Positions 1 through 10,692 of a stretch of DNA of 17,500 nucleotides are shown piece after piece (positions within the stretch are counted from its first letter, which is position 1; each line of letters starts with the position of its first letter). This stretch comes from Halisarca cf. caerulea. Its lineage: Eukaryota > Porifera > Demospongiae > Chondrillida > Halisarcidae. The stretch covers positions 13,793,928 through 13,811,427 of the forward strand of contig CAUJGJ010000397.1 of assembly GCA_963170055.1 (NCBI GenBank), given 5' to 3'. A program made the translations under genes and the position numbers. The notes under the pieces were generated by a model, which was not told where the DNA came from, ran no database searches, and saw only the letters and a program-made list of their open reading frames with translations.

Positions 1-153
1 AACTACCTGTCTGTAGAGACCACAGTAGGCTGGCTCATTACTCACTTCAGTTGTAATGAAGGAGCTCCACACAAGGACCACCTGTCTACAGAGACCATAC
101 ATAATTATACTTGCACATCCCTTGAATGGTTGCAATAGACAGGTTTTAGTGTA
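1..153. mobile_element. Possible end of a Tc1/mariner-type MITE, running off the window
   Basis: Seen: two related units, 'acctgtctgtagagaccac' near position 5 and 'acctgtctacagagacca' near position 86, followed by 'aatagacaggttttagtgta' ending at 153. Read on the minus strand the end is TACACTAAAACCTGTCTATT, which contains an inverted copy of the acctgtcta core. A TACA(C/G)T terminus with internal degenerate repeats is the usual form of short TA-inserting non-autonomous elements. The other end lies outside the window, so length and target-site duplication cannot be checked. It could also be a decayed tandem repeat. Confidence 0.3.
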
Positions 154-220
154 ATGCAATTTTACCTCCACAAGACAACAGATAACCTCATATATACAAG
201 CTCCCTCAATTGAAGTGTCC

Positions 221-226
221 TTTATT
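221..226 (-). terminator. Candidate poly(A) signal of copy A
   Basis: The minus strand reads AATAAA here, 195 bp beyond the copy A stop codon. It is a canonical hexamer at a plausible 3'UTR distance, but a hexamer occurs often by chance in AT-rich DNA. The equivalent region of copy C has ATTAAA at about 14812-14817. I saw no clear hexamer at this position in copy B. Confidence 0.35.
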
Positions 227-249
227 CAGAGGTATACGATTGGGGTTTT

Positions 250-420
250 ATCATGTCCTATACTGCAGTTGTACCCTAAAGTTTGTCACACACTTAGTGC
301 AGTATTGCAGTCAAAATTGTTATTAAAGAAATACATTAGACATTGGTGGACACATAGTGTCATGCACAAATCTCAAACAATCGGTATAAAAAGAACAGAC
401 TACATACCTAAAGTTACATG
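250..420 (-). repeat. Duplicated 3' flank of the gene unit, copy A
   Basis: This stretch aligns with 5640-5805 and 14770-14942. Shared landmarks, in order, are a 'cagttgtaccct'-like start, a 'gcagtatt' core, an 'aatacat...cattggtgga' block, 'caaatctcaaacaatc' and an 'aaaagaacag' block running to the stop codon. It shows that the unit that duplicated extends about 170 bp past the coding sequence. It is probably 3'UTR. Confidence 0.7.
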
Positions 421-3400
421 TCATATTTTTCCCTTCAATTCCTCAGCAAGAAGAGGGAATTCAGCTTTGTTGAGAGCATCAATAACTGCCTGCCAGGTTC
501 TTGGAATTCCACCTGTACCCATGTCATGACGCAACCATCTGGAGAACATTGTTTGACAGCACTTCTCTACACTATGTGGGCAGTCAGCTTCAATGATGCT
601 CAGAAGATGGTCTTCAATGCCCAAGCACAGGCCAATGGAATACCACTTGATGGTTGCAGGCTGGATTATACGCTGAATTATATCGTTGGTGGGTGTGGCC
701 AACAGGGGATTAGGGGGAATTTCCTGGACTGGAGCAGTTGCAGTTGATGAGTTGGGAGATATAGGAACACATTCTCTGTGACGTGACGGTTCTGTGGAGC
801 TGGAATAAGTGGAAGATTTCGATTTAGGATGACAGGATGATCTCTGAACAGAGGACTTTGGAGTACCTTGGATGGGACTAGAGGAAGAGCTACGGGTAAA
901 TGAAGTGGTACAAATGTTAGAGTCGTGATCACCCTGAGGACTAGAGCTGGGATTAGTAGGTGTATTCTGGCTGGTTGGATGAGAAGAGGCTTGACCTGGA
1001 ACACTGGAAGTTGGATGCTGTGGGGTAATGGAGCCTGTAGTATAGGCAGAAATTGAACAATACATAACGTGCGTACGTGTGTGCATGTGTGTGCTACAAT
1101 TTGAAGTGTACACCAGCTTGTTGTTAATTAGACAAAGTATACATGTAGAAATACATACCATTTACAAAATCACACAGTAATCCTTGAAGGATTTCCTCAG
1201 TTGGTCGTAAATCATTGAATAACTTCGCAATCTTTACCCTTTTTCCTTGTCCGGAATCATTTCTTTTCTTGCAAGAGAAACACTCTTCTGCTCCATTCCT
1301 TGTGCATTCCAGTATATTGGCCACTGGGAACATTACATGAGGAGTTAGAGAGGGAGATCTTGGATTCTTCAGCAATGATTGGGGCTTAGCTGGGTGGATG
1401 ATGTAGGCATTGGCTGATAGTGCTGGAGACAATTTACGAATTGTTTCGGAGATACAGTGAATGACTTCGGACATGTATGAACATAAGCTCTCAGAACTGA
1501 CTGCACTCTTTCCAATTACCAGGATCACTGCATTGTCAGTGATTTGAACTGCAATGTCAACGTCACTAGTAGACTGCCAAAAGATCCCATTGCACCACAG
1601 CCTGCAGTGACGTTCTACATAAGAACGACCACGTCGGAGACAGAAAGCGTGCCCAGAAGCCAATCGGAGGATAATTGTTTGGAGAAGACGAGGAGACATG
1701 TATGGCTTTTCATTGACCACTAGCTGCCAACAAAGGGAATGACGAGCTTGTCCCAAAGAAAAGCTGCCGGGTTTCTGTACTACAAGAGCTGGGAAAAATA
1801 AATAGTTTTCACCTTGTATTTCGTTCACTTTACGGACATCTTCCAGTAACGATGGATCTACTTCAATACAGAAATCCAATTTGATTAGAATATCCTGAAC
1901 CATCTTTGGGTTAAGGTCAGGAAACAAGGTACTCAGCTTCGCACTGTCAAGGAGACCAAACTGATCAACTATCCTTTGCAAAGGGGAGAACAGAGTGCCG
2001 TACACTTTGTGAAGTACATCGGAGAGGCTCAATATAAGCCAACTATTTGGTGGATCTTCACTGTTTGGGAGGTACAAAAAGTGACCTGTACCCGATAGGT
2101 CTTTGCACAGTTGTTCAGTTGATGGGAGGTTGGCAGGAAGGTTATGTTTGTTGTCTGCAATCCACTTTGAGAAGGATGAGATTGGAATGGCCTTTTCTTT
2201 TATTGATATATTCATTTGGGAAATAACCCAACAGATACTGTAAGGTGTATCAACAGCCTTAAAACTTGGAATGGGGATATCATTCAAGTAGGTACACAAC
2301 TTTTTAATACCAGCAGCATAAGGTTGACGACAATTGAGGAAGCAACACTCCAGGAACTTCACATCTAAAGAAGTTACAAGATTCCCTTGTGCAGTCTGAT
2401 AACAATGCTCAATTATCCTTCGGCGTCTTGATTTAAATAATATATCATCCATGAAGCTAGCAACAGGGATAACTCTGACTGGGATGGTGATGTTAGGCAA
2501 CAGAGATAACGGGTGAAGCCATCGTTCAAACTGTTCTAGTATCAGCGATTCTTCGTCAGTAGCTTTCACCACTACTATGATCGTAACTGTGGACCTGCTT
2601 TGAGTGAGTATGGACTCCAAAAACATCTCATGAGGACCATGGTACTCATGCTGGCCTGCAAAGTCCAAAAATATCACATCTCCGTATATTTCGCTGCTGA
2701 GGGGAACTGGCTCAATACCAGCTGTCTGCTCGCTGGTCTCTTTCACACCTCGAATCCAATTGACCCATTGAGTCCGAGTGGGAGCACACTCATTTTCAAG
2801 GGATTTAATAAGAGTGCTCTTTCCACTGCGCGCATTTCCAATAACACAAATGGTCTTTTTTGATTGAAATGAATAGGCTCCCTTAATTGCTTCCTTAAAC
2901 TTTTTACTGTATCTCAGATGTGGTTGAAATATTTTAGTCACACGGGCACCAGCTTCAGTTAGAAGAATACCACATTGAATGTGGTCATTTTCAGCAGCAT
3001 ACTGAAGAGCAGATCGGCCAGTACACCAATAATAACTATCAACATTAACCCCCTGAAGAATAAGCTGCTTCACTAATTCAGCATCACCATTCTGTGCGGC
3101 CCACATCAGGGCAGTCATGGGTGGGTTAGTATCTAGCAATCCAGTGATACCAATGCCATTGACAATGAGATTCGTAACAACTGCTGTGTCTAAATTGTTT
3201 GTAATAGCAAACGAGAGAATTCTTTTTTGACTTGAATTGTAAAGTTTCTTGAAATTGGACAAACACTCAGAGGCAGAAATTGCATGCAATTGCTCAATGC
3301 CAAGGAAATCTGAACTAATAAGCAAATCGATAGCTTTCCACTCACATTTGTCAATCGCCCAAGATAAGACTCTCTTACCATCATCGCATGATAAACACGT

Positions 3401-4065
3401 CACATCAGCACGATGCTGAACAATGAGGTGACAAACTATGTCATAATGAGCGTTCTTGGCTGCTAGCATGATGGGCTTACTATGTTCATTGTCCTCACCA
3501 TTGACAAATGCTAATTGTTCTCGATATAACTGCAAGCCTAAATGATCAGCTCTCATGGACATCGTGGATACCAGTCCCAAGGAGAGCACACTTGTCCATT
3601 TCGCTTTGTAGCGACTACGCTCATAGCAATGAGCGTGAATACAAATCAATCTGTCCAGTAACATTTTAACAATGTTTAATTCACCGTGTATACAAACATA
3701 ATGTAACACTGTTCGCCCATCACTATCGCATTTGTCAATGCTCAGCCTCTTCGTGCACTTGGCGCTCAAATGCTTCACTACGGTGTACTGGCCGTTCTTA
3801 GCCGCATGTATCAAGGGTGTGGTAAAAGCATCACCAAGATGGACTGTTTTGTCTACGTCACCCACTTCTTTAATAAGACGGTCTACTTCATCCAAGTTCC
3901 CTTCTTTGCAAGCAGAGAGCAACTACAGAATGGAAATAACATTGAGCGAGGATCTATGATGCCACTGTGACAGTTAACGGCGATAACATAGTTGCGTACC
4001 AATGATCCATGCAGCATACTTAACGTCTATATACGTACCTGAAGGTTAGCATTCTCTCCTGCCAT
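421..4065 (-). CDS. Copy A: ankyrin-Roc-COR-Death domain protein (DAPK1-like without kinase), complete, 3 exons
   Basis: Exons on the minus strand are 4065-4039, 3922-1159 and 1034-421, giving 1135 codons including TGA. The start is an ATG with A at -3 and G at +4; exon 1 (MAGENANLQ) joins in phase 0 through GTACGT...CTGTAG, and exon 2 joins exon 3 in phase 1 through GTATGT...CTACAG. Seen: about six ankyrin repeats at residues 10-340 (TPLIHAAKNG, TALMWAAQNGD, ALQYAAENDH); a Roc-type P-loop GNARSGKS at 371-378; switch motif DFAGQHEYH from 429; a COR-like region at about 565-880; a Cys cluster (C-x7-C-x2-C) near 882; a Ser/Pro/Thr-rich linker at 931-1045; and a Death domain at 1048-1134. No canonical NKxD is visible; VASFMD sits at the expected place. 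Known: this order matches DAPK1 downstream of its kinase. Inferred: an intracellular switch/adaptor for death or immune signalling. Homologous copies lie upstream, in the same direction. Confidence 0.9.
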
Positions 4066-4119
4066 ACTCCAATTGGAGATGTTTTTGACTAACGAGGCAC
4101 ATGAAACAGCGCGGAGTAG

Positions 4120-4182
4120 ACCGAACACGAAACCATTTTGGGTAAGGTCGACTACTTCATTTGGCTCGCCTCCTTATTTAGG
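4120..4182 (-). promoter_or_regulatory. Copy A core promoter: TATA-like box and conserved start-site block
   Basis: On the minus strand CCTAAATAAGG (4172-4182) lies 107 bp before the ATG. The same place in copy B has CCTATATATGG, with conserved flanks. A 20-bp block at 4120-4139 (plus strand accgaacacgaaaccatttt) is nearly identical in copy B. It lies about 35 bp downstream of the box, where transcription would be expected to begin. Conservation between two copies whose surroundings have diverged suggests function. The run of seven A/T makes it a poor CArG box, so TATA is the better reading. Confidence 0.5.
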
Positions 4183-4628
4183 CATCACTAACTCACCTGA
4201 TCGTGATCAAAAAAACCTATGAATATCATTAAAAAAGGTCAATCATGCAGTAAGTTGAGGGCAGACTGTGAATTTGCTGTCCCACGATTATGCATGCATA
4301 CATACACGGCACATTGTCGAAATATTGTTAGCTAATCTACAAATCATTGTATGTTAACTGCCGACATGTGCATGTCCACTGCACTGGGGATCGGCAAACT
4401 ATTAGTCTCGCGGGCCAGACCCTAGCAAACTATACAGAAGGTCAATGGACTGAGTATATAGACCGTCACTTATTGCATGATCCTTGTGCATGTAGTAAAT
4501 TAAATTTTATAAGGGTACCAATATCCACCCGGCCCCTTCAGCATACCTGATAACATTGATCCTACATAATACCTACCCAGTATAGACTGCAGCCCAGACT
4601 ACCTCATTTTAATTTTACCCCTTTTTAG
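4183..4628. other. Spacer upstream of copy A; hAT-like terminal motif at 4382-4422
   Basis: No gene is supportable in this stretch. Position 4382 onward reads 'cactggggatcggcaaac' followed shortly by 'gtctcgcgggccaga'. Its layout resembles the ends of many hAT transposons (a CAGGGGTCGGCAAAC-type tip followed by a CGGGCC block). I did not find a matching inverted end or an 8-bp target duplication nearby, so at most it is a solo end or a chance match. Confidence 0.25.
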
Positions 4629-5106
4629 GGGCTGCCTTTAATATTGTTTTCAATTGAACCTCCAGTGTGTAACTCTTGTATACACCAACCGGATGCTCCC
4701 ACATTCCACGACTTGGGACAGACTCTGATGTTGTGCAATCCTCCTAGCACCATTCCATTATCTATCCTCTCAACCATTGCTCTCCCTGACATCTCTGTCA
4801 TCACCAACCGTTAATTACAACAATAATCACTCTCGTGGAACTGCACTGTTTCTTCAAGTTGGAACAATTAATATAGCAGATAACCTGCCAATGGAAAAGC
4901 CTCAAAGGAAAACTATACCAACTCCTCCTGTCAGTTCTAGAGAGCAAAGGTTTTACAGCCAACCTAGTAACACTGGAGATAGGATGCATGCCTGGGACAT
5001 GAGTTCCCCAACTTTAATGCATGAAGCCATCAAACTCATTGCCCTATCAAGCTCCAAGAGAGACTGGACCCATTGCATGCAATTAGTTTCATATATTGAA
5101 CAATGA
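4629..5106 (+). other. Two open frames with exon-like borders, unidentified
   Basis: After a pyrimidine-rich run ending in TTTTTAG at 4628, which resembles a splice acceptor, a plus frame without an early ATG stays open from 4629 to TAA at 4812-4814 (about 61 codons). In another frame an open stretch ends at TGA near 5106 and contains MHEAIKLIALSSSKRDW. It could begin after the acceptor-like 'tttcttcaag' ending near 4859. The composition is less repetitive than the surroundings. I do not recognise either peptide. They may be exons of a plus-strand gene, a decayed transposon reading frame, or chance. Confidence 0.2.
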
Positions 5107-5174
5107 GCCAACAAGGAATATATTCATGAATGAAACAAGACACACATGCACAATGCAGGTGTACAAACACACAT

Positions 5175-5639
<465 letters not shown>

Positions 5640-5805
5640 CAGTTGTACCCTATAAATTCATTATACACTTTATACAACATATAGCACAGTATTAATTATT
5701 ATAGTCAGAATTAGCATAGAGAAATACATCCAACATTGATGGACATATAGTAAGTGCTATGTAAAAATCTCAAACAATCTGTCTTAAAAGGAACAGTACG
5801 TAGAG
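5640..5805 (-). repeat. Duplicated 3' flank of the gene unit, copy B
   Basis: Homologous to 250-420 and 14770-14942. It begins 'cagttgtaccctata' and ends in a 'caaacaatctgtc...aaaaggaacag' block just before the stop codon. It marks the 3' limit of the duplicated unit for copy B. Confidence 0.7.
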
Positions 5806-6471
5806 TCATGTACATATTTTCCCCTTCAATTCCCCAGCAAGAAAGGTGAACCCAGCAGTGTCAAGAGCATCAATAACTGACTGCCAGGTTCTTGGAGTTC
5901 CGCCTGTACCCCTGTCATGGCTCAACCATCTCGAGAACATTCTTTGACAGCACTTCTCCACATCATTCGGCCAGTTTGCTTCAATGCATGATCCTCAGAA
6001 GATGGTCTTCAATGCCCAAGTACAGGCCAATGGAATACCATTTGAGGGTTGCAGGCTGGATTGTACGCTGAACTATATCGCTGGTGGGCGTGGTCAACAG
6101 GGGATTAGGGAAAATTTCCTGGACCGAAGCAGTCGAAGTGGTAGAGTTGGGAGACATGGGAACACGTTCTCTGTGACGTAACGGTTCTGTGGAGCTGGAA
6201 TGAGTAGAAGATTCCGATTTATGATGACAGGTAGATTGCTGGACTGAGGAAATAGGAGAGCCTTGGATGAGACTGGAGGATGAGGTATCGGTAAAAGTGG
6301 CGCAAGTGTTGGAGTTGAGAGTAATCTGAGGACTAGGGCTGGAATCAGTTGGTGTATTCTGGCTGGCCCGATGGGAAGAGGTTTGATCTGGATCACTGGA
6401 AGTGGAATGTTGTGGGGTAATGGACCCTGTAGATAGAACTTGAAAAAATATACATGACATGAAGGGGTGTG

Positions 6472-6474
<3 letters not shown>

Positions 6475-6552
<78 letters not shown>
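6475..6552. repeat. (GT)39 microsatellite in intron 2 of copy B
   Basis: A pure GT run on the plus strand, so (CA)n in the transcript, inside the 213-bp intron 6427-6639. Copy A has only a short GT-rich stretch in the same intron (about 1070-1092), while copy C has an even longer one. Confidence 0.97.
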
Positions 6553-6553
<1 letters not shown>

Positions 6554-9416
6554 GTGCATGTGTGTGCATGTTACAATAGGGGGCTCATACTCAGTACATA
6601 GCTTGTAACTAAATTAGGCATAGTACATGTAATACATACCATTCTTGAAATCACACAGTAATCCTTGAAGAACTTCTTCAGTTGGTTGAAAATCATGGAA
6701 TAACTCAGCAATTTTCACTCTTTGTCCCTCTCCAGAATTGTCTCTTTTCTTGCAAGAGAAACACTCTTCTGCTCGATTTCTTGTGCATTCCAGTATATTG
6801 GCCACTGCACATTACATGAGGCATTAGAGAGGGAGATCTTGGATTCTCCAGCAATGTTTGGGGCTTAGCTGGGTGGATGATGTAGGCGTTGGCTGATAGT
6901 GCTGGAGACAATTTACGAATTGTTTCTGAAATACACTGAATGACTTCTGACATGTGTGAACACAAGCGTTTTTGACTGACTGCACTCTTTCCAATTACCA
7001 GGATCACTGTATTGTCAGTGATTTGAACAGCGATGTCAACGTCTCTAGTAGACTGCCAAAAGATACCATTGGACCACAGCCTGCAGTGATGTTCTACGGA
7101 TGAACTATCCCCTCCAAGACAGAAAACATAACGAGAAGCCAATCGGAGGATAATTGTTTGGAGAAGACGAGGAGACATGTACGGCTTGTTGTTGACCACT
7201 AGCTGCCAACAAAGGGAATAGTGCTCTTGTTGCAGAGAAAAGCTCTGCTTACCCACTTTCTGTACTACAAGAGCTGGGAAAAACAAATAGTCTTTGCCTT
7301 GCATTTTGCTCACTTTATGAACATCTTCAAGTAACGATGGATCTACATCAATACAGAAATCCAATTTGATTAGAACATCATGAACCATCTTTGGGTTAAG
7401 GTCAGGAAACAAGGTACTCAGCTTCGCACTTTCAAGGAGACCAAATTCATCAACTTTCCTCTGTGATGGGGAGTACAGAGTGCCGTACACTTTATGAAGT
7501 ACATCGGAGAGGCTCAATATAAGCCAACCACTGGGCGGATCTTCCCTGTTTGAGAGGTACAAAAAGTGACCTGTACCTGATAGGTCTTTTTACAGTTGTT
7601 CGGTTGATGGGAGGTTGGCAGGGAGGTTATGTTTGCTGTCTGCAATCCACTTTGAGAAGGATGACATTTGAATGGCCTTTTCTTCTATTGAGATATTTAT
7701 TAGGGAAATAACCCAACAGATACTGTAAGGTGTATCAACAGCCTTGAAACTAGGAATGGGGATGTCATTCAGGTAGGTACACAACTTTTTAATATCAGTG
7801 GCATAAGGACGACGGCAATTGAGGTAGCAAATCTTGAGGAACTGTACATTTAAGGAGGATGCGAAACTATTCTGTGCTGTCTGGTAACAACACTCCATTC
7901 TCTCTTTCAAACTAGCCCGTGATGTTCGAGGAATGCTATCCATAAAGCTTGCAACAGGGATAACTCTGACTGGGCTAGTGGTGTTGGGCACCAGAGATAG
8001 TGGATAAAGCCATCGTTCAAACTGCTCTAGTTTTAGTGATTCTTCGTCAGTAGCTTTTACAACTACTATGACTGTCACAGTGGACCTGCTTTGAGTGAGT
8101 ATGGACTCCAAAAACATCTCATGAGGACCATGGTACTCGTGCTGGCCTGCAAAATCCAAAAATACCACATCTCCGTATCTTTTGCTGCTGAGGGGAACTG
8201 GCTCAATGCCAGTCGTCCGCTCGCTGATCTCTTTCACACCCCAAATCCAATGGTACCAATGAGTCCAATAGGAGGCATTCTCATTCTGCAGGGATGCAAT
8301 AAGAGTGCTCTTTCCACTGCAGGCATTTCCGATAACACAAACAGTCTTTTTAGACTGAAATAAAGAGGCTTGCTTCATAGCCTCTCTAAACTTCTGACTA
8401 CATGAGATGCTTATCTTAGATGTGGTACGTGGTTCAAGTATTTCATCCGCAGAGGCACCGGCATCGAGTAGAAGAATACCACATTGAATGTGGTCATTTT
8501 CAGCAGCATAGTGAAGAGCAGTTCGGCCAGTGGGATCATGACGATGAATATTGAGACTCAATCCCTGGGGAATAAGCAGCTTCAATAATTCAACATCACC
8601 ATTCTGTACGGCCCACATCAGGGCAGTGATGGGTGGGTTAATATCTAGCAGTCCATTAACAATGCTATTGGGAATGAGACTTATAAGTTCCACTGTATAC
8701 AACTTTTTTGTAATAGCAAATGTGAAAATTTTTCTCAGACTAGCTGCAACAGCGCTAGCGAGGAATCGATATTTGAATTTGGACAAACGTTCGCAAGTAG
8801 AAATTGCATGGAATTGCTCAATGCCCAGGAAGCCTGAAATAATAAGTGAATTTACAGTCTTCCAACTATGCTCCAAATCATAATTGGCAATTACCCAAGA
8901 TAACGCTCTCTTACCCTCATTGTATGGTAAGCACTTCACGTCAGCACCGTGACAGATGAGGTGACACACTATGTCATAATTAGCCTTCTTGGCTGCTAAC
9001 ATGGAAGCTGTATCGTGCCCATTGTCTTTGAGGTCAATAAAGTTTAATAGTCTTTTTCCAGAATAAAATACTAAAATAAATGCAGCACCCAAAGAAGCAG
9101 CTCCTGAGTATTTGTCCAGCAACATGTCAACAATACTCAATTTACCGTGCATGCAGGCATAATGTAGCACTGTTCGTCCGTCACTATCGCATTGGTCAAT
9201 GCTCTCCACACACTTGGCGCTCAAATGCTCCACTACTGAGTACTGGCCATTCTTAGCCGCATGTATCAAGGGTGTGGTAGAAGTATCACCAAGTTGGACT
9301 CTTATGTTCACGTCACTCACTTCTTCCATCAGACGGTCTACTTCATCCAAGTTCCCTTCTTCGCAAGCAGAGAGCAACTACAGAATTGCAATGACATACC
9401 ATTGTCAATAATTCAG

Positions 9417-10496
9417 TATTATAAAATAAATCGTCCTAATTTGGGACAGGCCTTAATTAATCTGAGTCGCTTTGAGAAAAACAGTAAACTGTGGAGCTCT
9501 TGTCATTTGAGTACATACAGAGCATGGCATGGAGTATAGTTCGATCAGTAAACTGTGCAATTCTTCTGAGCGCAACAGTTTTAACTTTATACCGTTTTCA
9601 TGACTTCATATAGAAGTATGGGCAAGGGGGGGCAAAACAATACTTATGAAAAAATGGGGGGAGGGAGGAGGGTGGGAGTGCGATAGCGCACCTTCTAGGG
9701 CGGTCTGAGGGCATGCTCTCCCATAAAATTGTTCACTTGAATTTTAGTACCCTCAGAGGTGCACTTTCAGACTCATTTGCAGTTCTCAAATGACAATGAG
9801 ATGACCAGATTTCTGGTGCTGATCTGACTCTCCTATCAGGGTTCTATCTAGGATTAACTTTTTGAGTTTTAGGTTATAAGGTGGTATCTGAGGCCATTTT
9901 GGACCATTCAAGGTTGATGTTACCACTCAAGTAGGGCCTTCTCAGAGTCTATAGTAATTTGTACTACAGTTGGAATTTTTTGGGGGTGGAAGCTGGAGAG
10001 TTTGGGGTGGAAGTTTCCCACTCACTGGACTGAACCCTGCCTATAGACCAATGGTTCTGATAAAGTACTTCGGAGAATTACACACCTATAACACTTGCAC
10101 CTACTAGATCAGACGCCGACTTGGTCTAATAATTATTATAAGATTGTAGGTACAGAATCTGCTAATAACTCTTTGACCTTGAGGAGATTGTAGATATGTA
10201 TGTGGAACAGAAGAGGTAGAAAAAATAGCTGTTTAGGTTGTTAAAACACTATATTTTCCTTGTATATTCCTGATTTGTGTTGATTTCAATTCTGTATTCA
10301 ATTTTACCTCTTCAAACAAAAATAATTTAAGGCTATAAGTCAATAATTTCTAAGGGGGGGGGGGGGGGAGACTTTGGCAAGGGGGGCAAATGTGAATACG
10401 AATGTCTCCCCCCTTAAATGAAGCCCTGGTTTAAATTTGTTCAAAGCGATCCAAATTAGGGCCTGCCCCAAAAGTGGACGGTTTATATATATAGCG
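9417..10496. mobile_element. About 1.07-kb non-autonomous DNA transposon in intron 1 of copy B
   Basis: The left end (about 9417-9475, 'aatcgtcctaatttgggaca'...'gtcgctttgag') matches the reverse complement of the right end (about 10436-10496, 'aaccgtccacttttggggca'...'atcgctttgaa') over about 50 bp with scattered mismatches. These are terminal inverted repeats. Intron 1 is 116 bp in copy A and 1177 bp in copy B; the excess of 1061 bp is about the length of the element, so it inserted after duplication. Inside are a directly repeated 'ggcaaggggggcaaa' motif (near 9619 and 10375), a run of 15 G (10354-10368) and a 'gagtgcgatagcgcacct' stretch. No transposase frame is visible. Exact tips and target duplication are unclear because the ends are TA-rich. 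Confidence 0.7.
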
Positions 10497-10615
10497 AATT
10501 ACATATTAATATTATATTTAGATATTATAGAAACAATGTCACATATTGTCATACCTCAAGGTTAACATTTCCTCTAGCCATACTTCAACCGCAGATGTTG
10601 CACTGCGAAGAGAGA

Positions 10616-10692
10616 ACCGAACACGAAACAATTTTTGAGGGTACTAAGTTTGTTCAGGAAGTTTCGTCATCTAGCTCACCTCCATATATAGG
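10616..10692 (-). promoter_or_regulatory. Copy B core promoter: TATA-like box and conserved start-site block
   Basis: On the minus strand CCTATATATGG (10682-10692) lies 101 bp before the ATG, closely matching the spacing in copy A. The block at 10616-10635 (plus strand accgaacacgaaacaatttt) matches copy A with one difference. The promoter therefore appears intact although the coding sequence is broken, so transcription of the pseudogene is possible. Confidence 0.5.

Larger units (their letters stand above)
5806..10581 (-). pseudogene. Copy B: ankyrin-Roc-COR-Death domain paralogue with three disabling changes
   Basis: Exons on the minus strand are 10581-10555 (MARGNVNLE), 9377-6640 and 6426-5806, with the same borders and phases as copy A. 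Ankyrin repeats, P-loop (GNACSGKS), DFAGQHEYH motif, COR and Death domain are all recognisable. Lesions: (1) TAA at 7590-7592 where copies A and C have TGC Cys, in the EQL-C-KDL context at the start of COR; (2) a 2-bp deletion near 6806-6809 against the A/C sequence for HVMFPVANI; (3) a 4-bp insertion (GCAT) near 5984-5991 in the Death domain, giving LLRIMH-stop. Exon lengths agree: exon 2 is 2 bp short and exon 3 is 4 bp long relative to frame. After each lesion the original frame remains readable, so inactivation looks recent. If transcribed, the first stop gives about 604 aa of ankyrin + Roc. Confidence 0.85.

Noticed and set aside
421..1161. Treating the 3' exon frame as a separate small Death-domain gene
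   Set aside because: The upstream part of the frame lies in an intron. A CTACAG acceptor at 1035-1040 joins exactly in phase with the GTATGT donor after 1159, and the same arrangement repeats in B and C.
2600..2863. Plus-strand frame opposite the Roc domain, also found at 8091-8363 in copy B
   Set aside because: It recurs only because the two genes are homologous on the opposite strand. It lies over the P-loop and switch codons and shows no features of its own.
3920..3922. TTG as the start codon of the large copy A frame
   Set aside because: It follows an acceptor (TTCTGTAG) and is continued in phase by a 9-codon first exon with a good Kozak ATG at 4063-4065; copy B shows the same.
4068..4079. 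12-bp palindrome CTCCAATTGGAG just upstream of the copy A start codon
   Set aside because: Not conserved in copy B and short enough to be chance.
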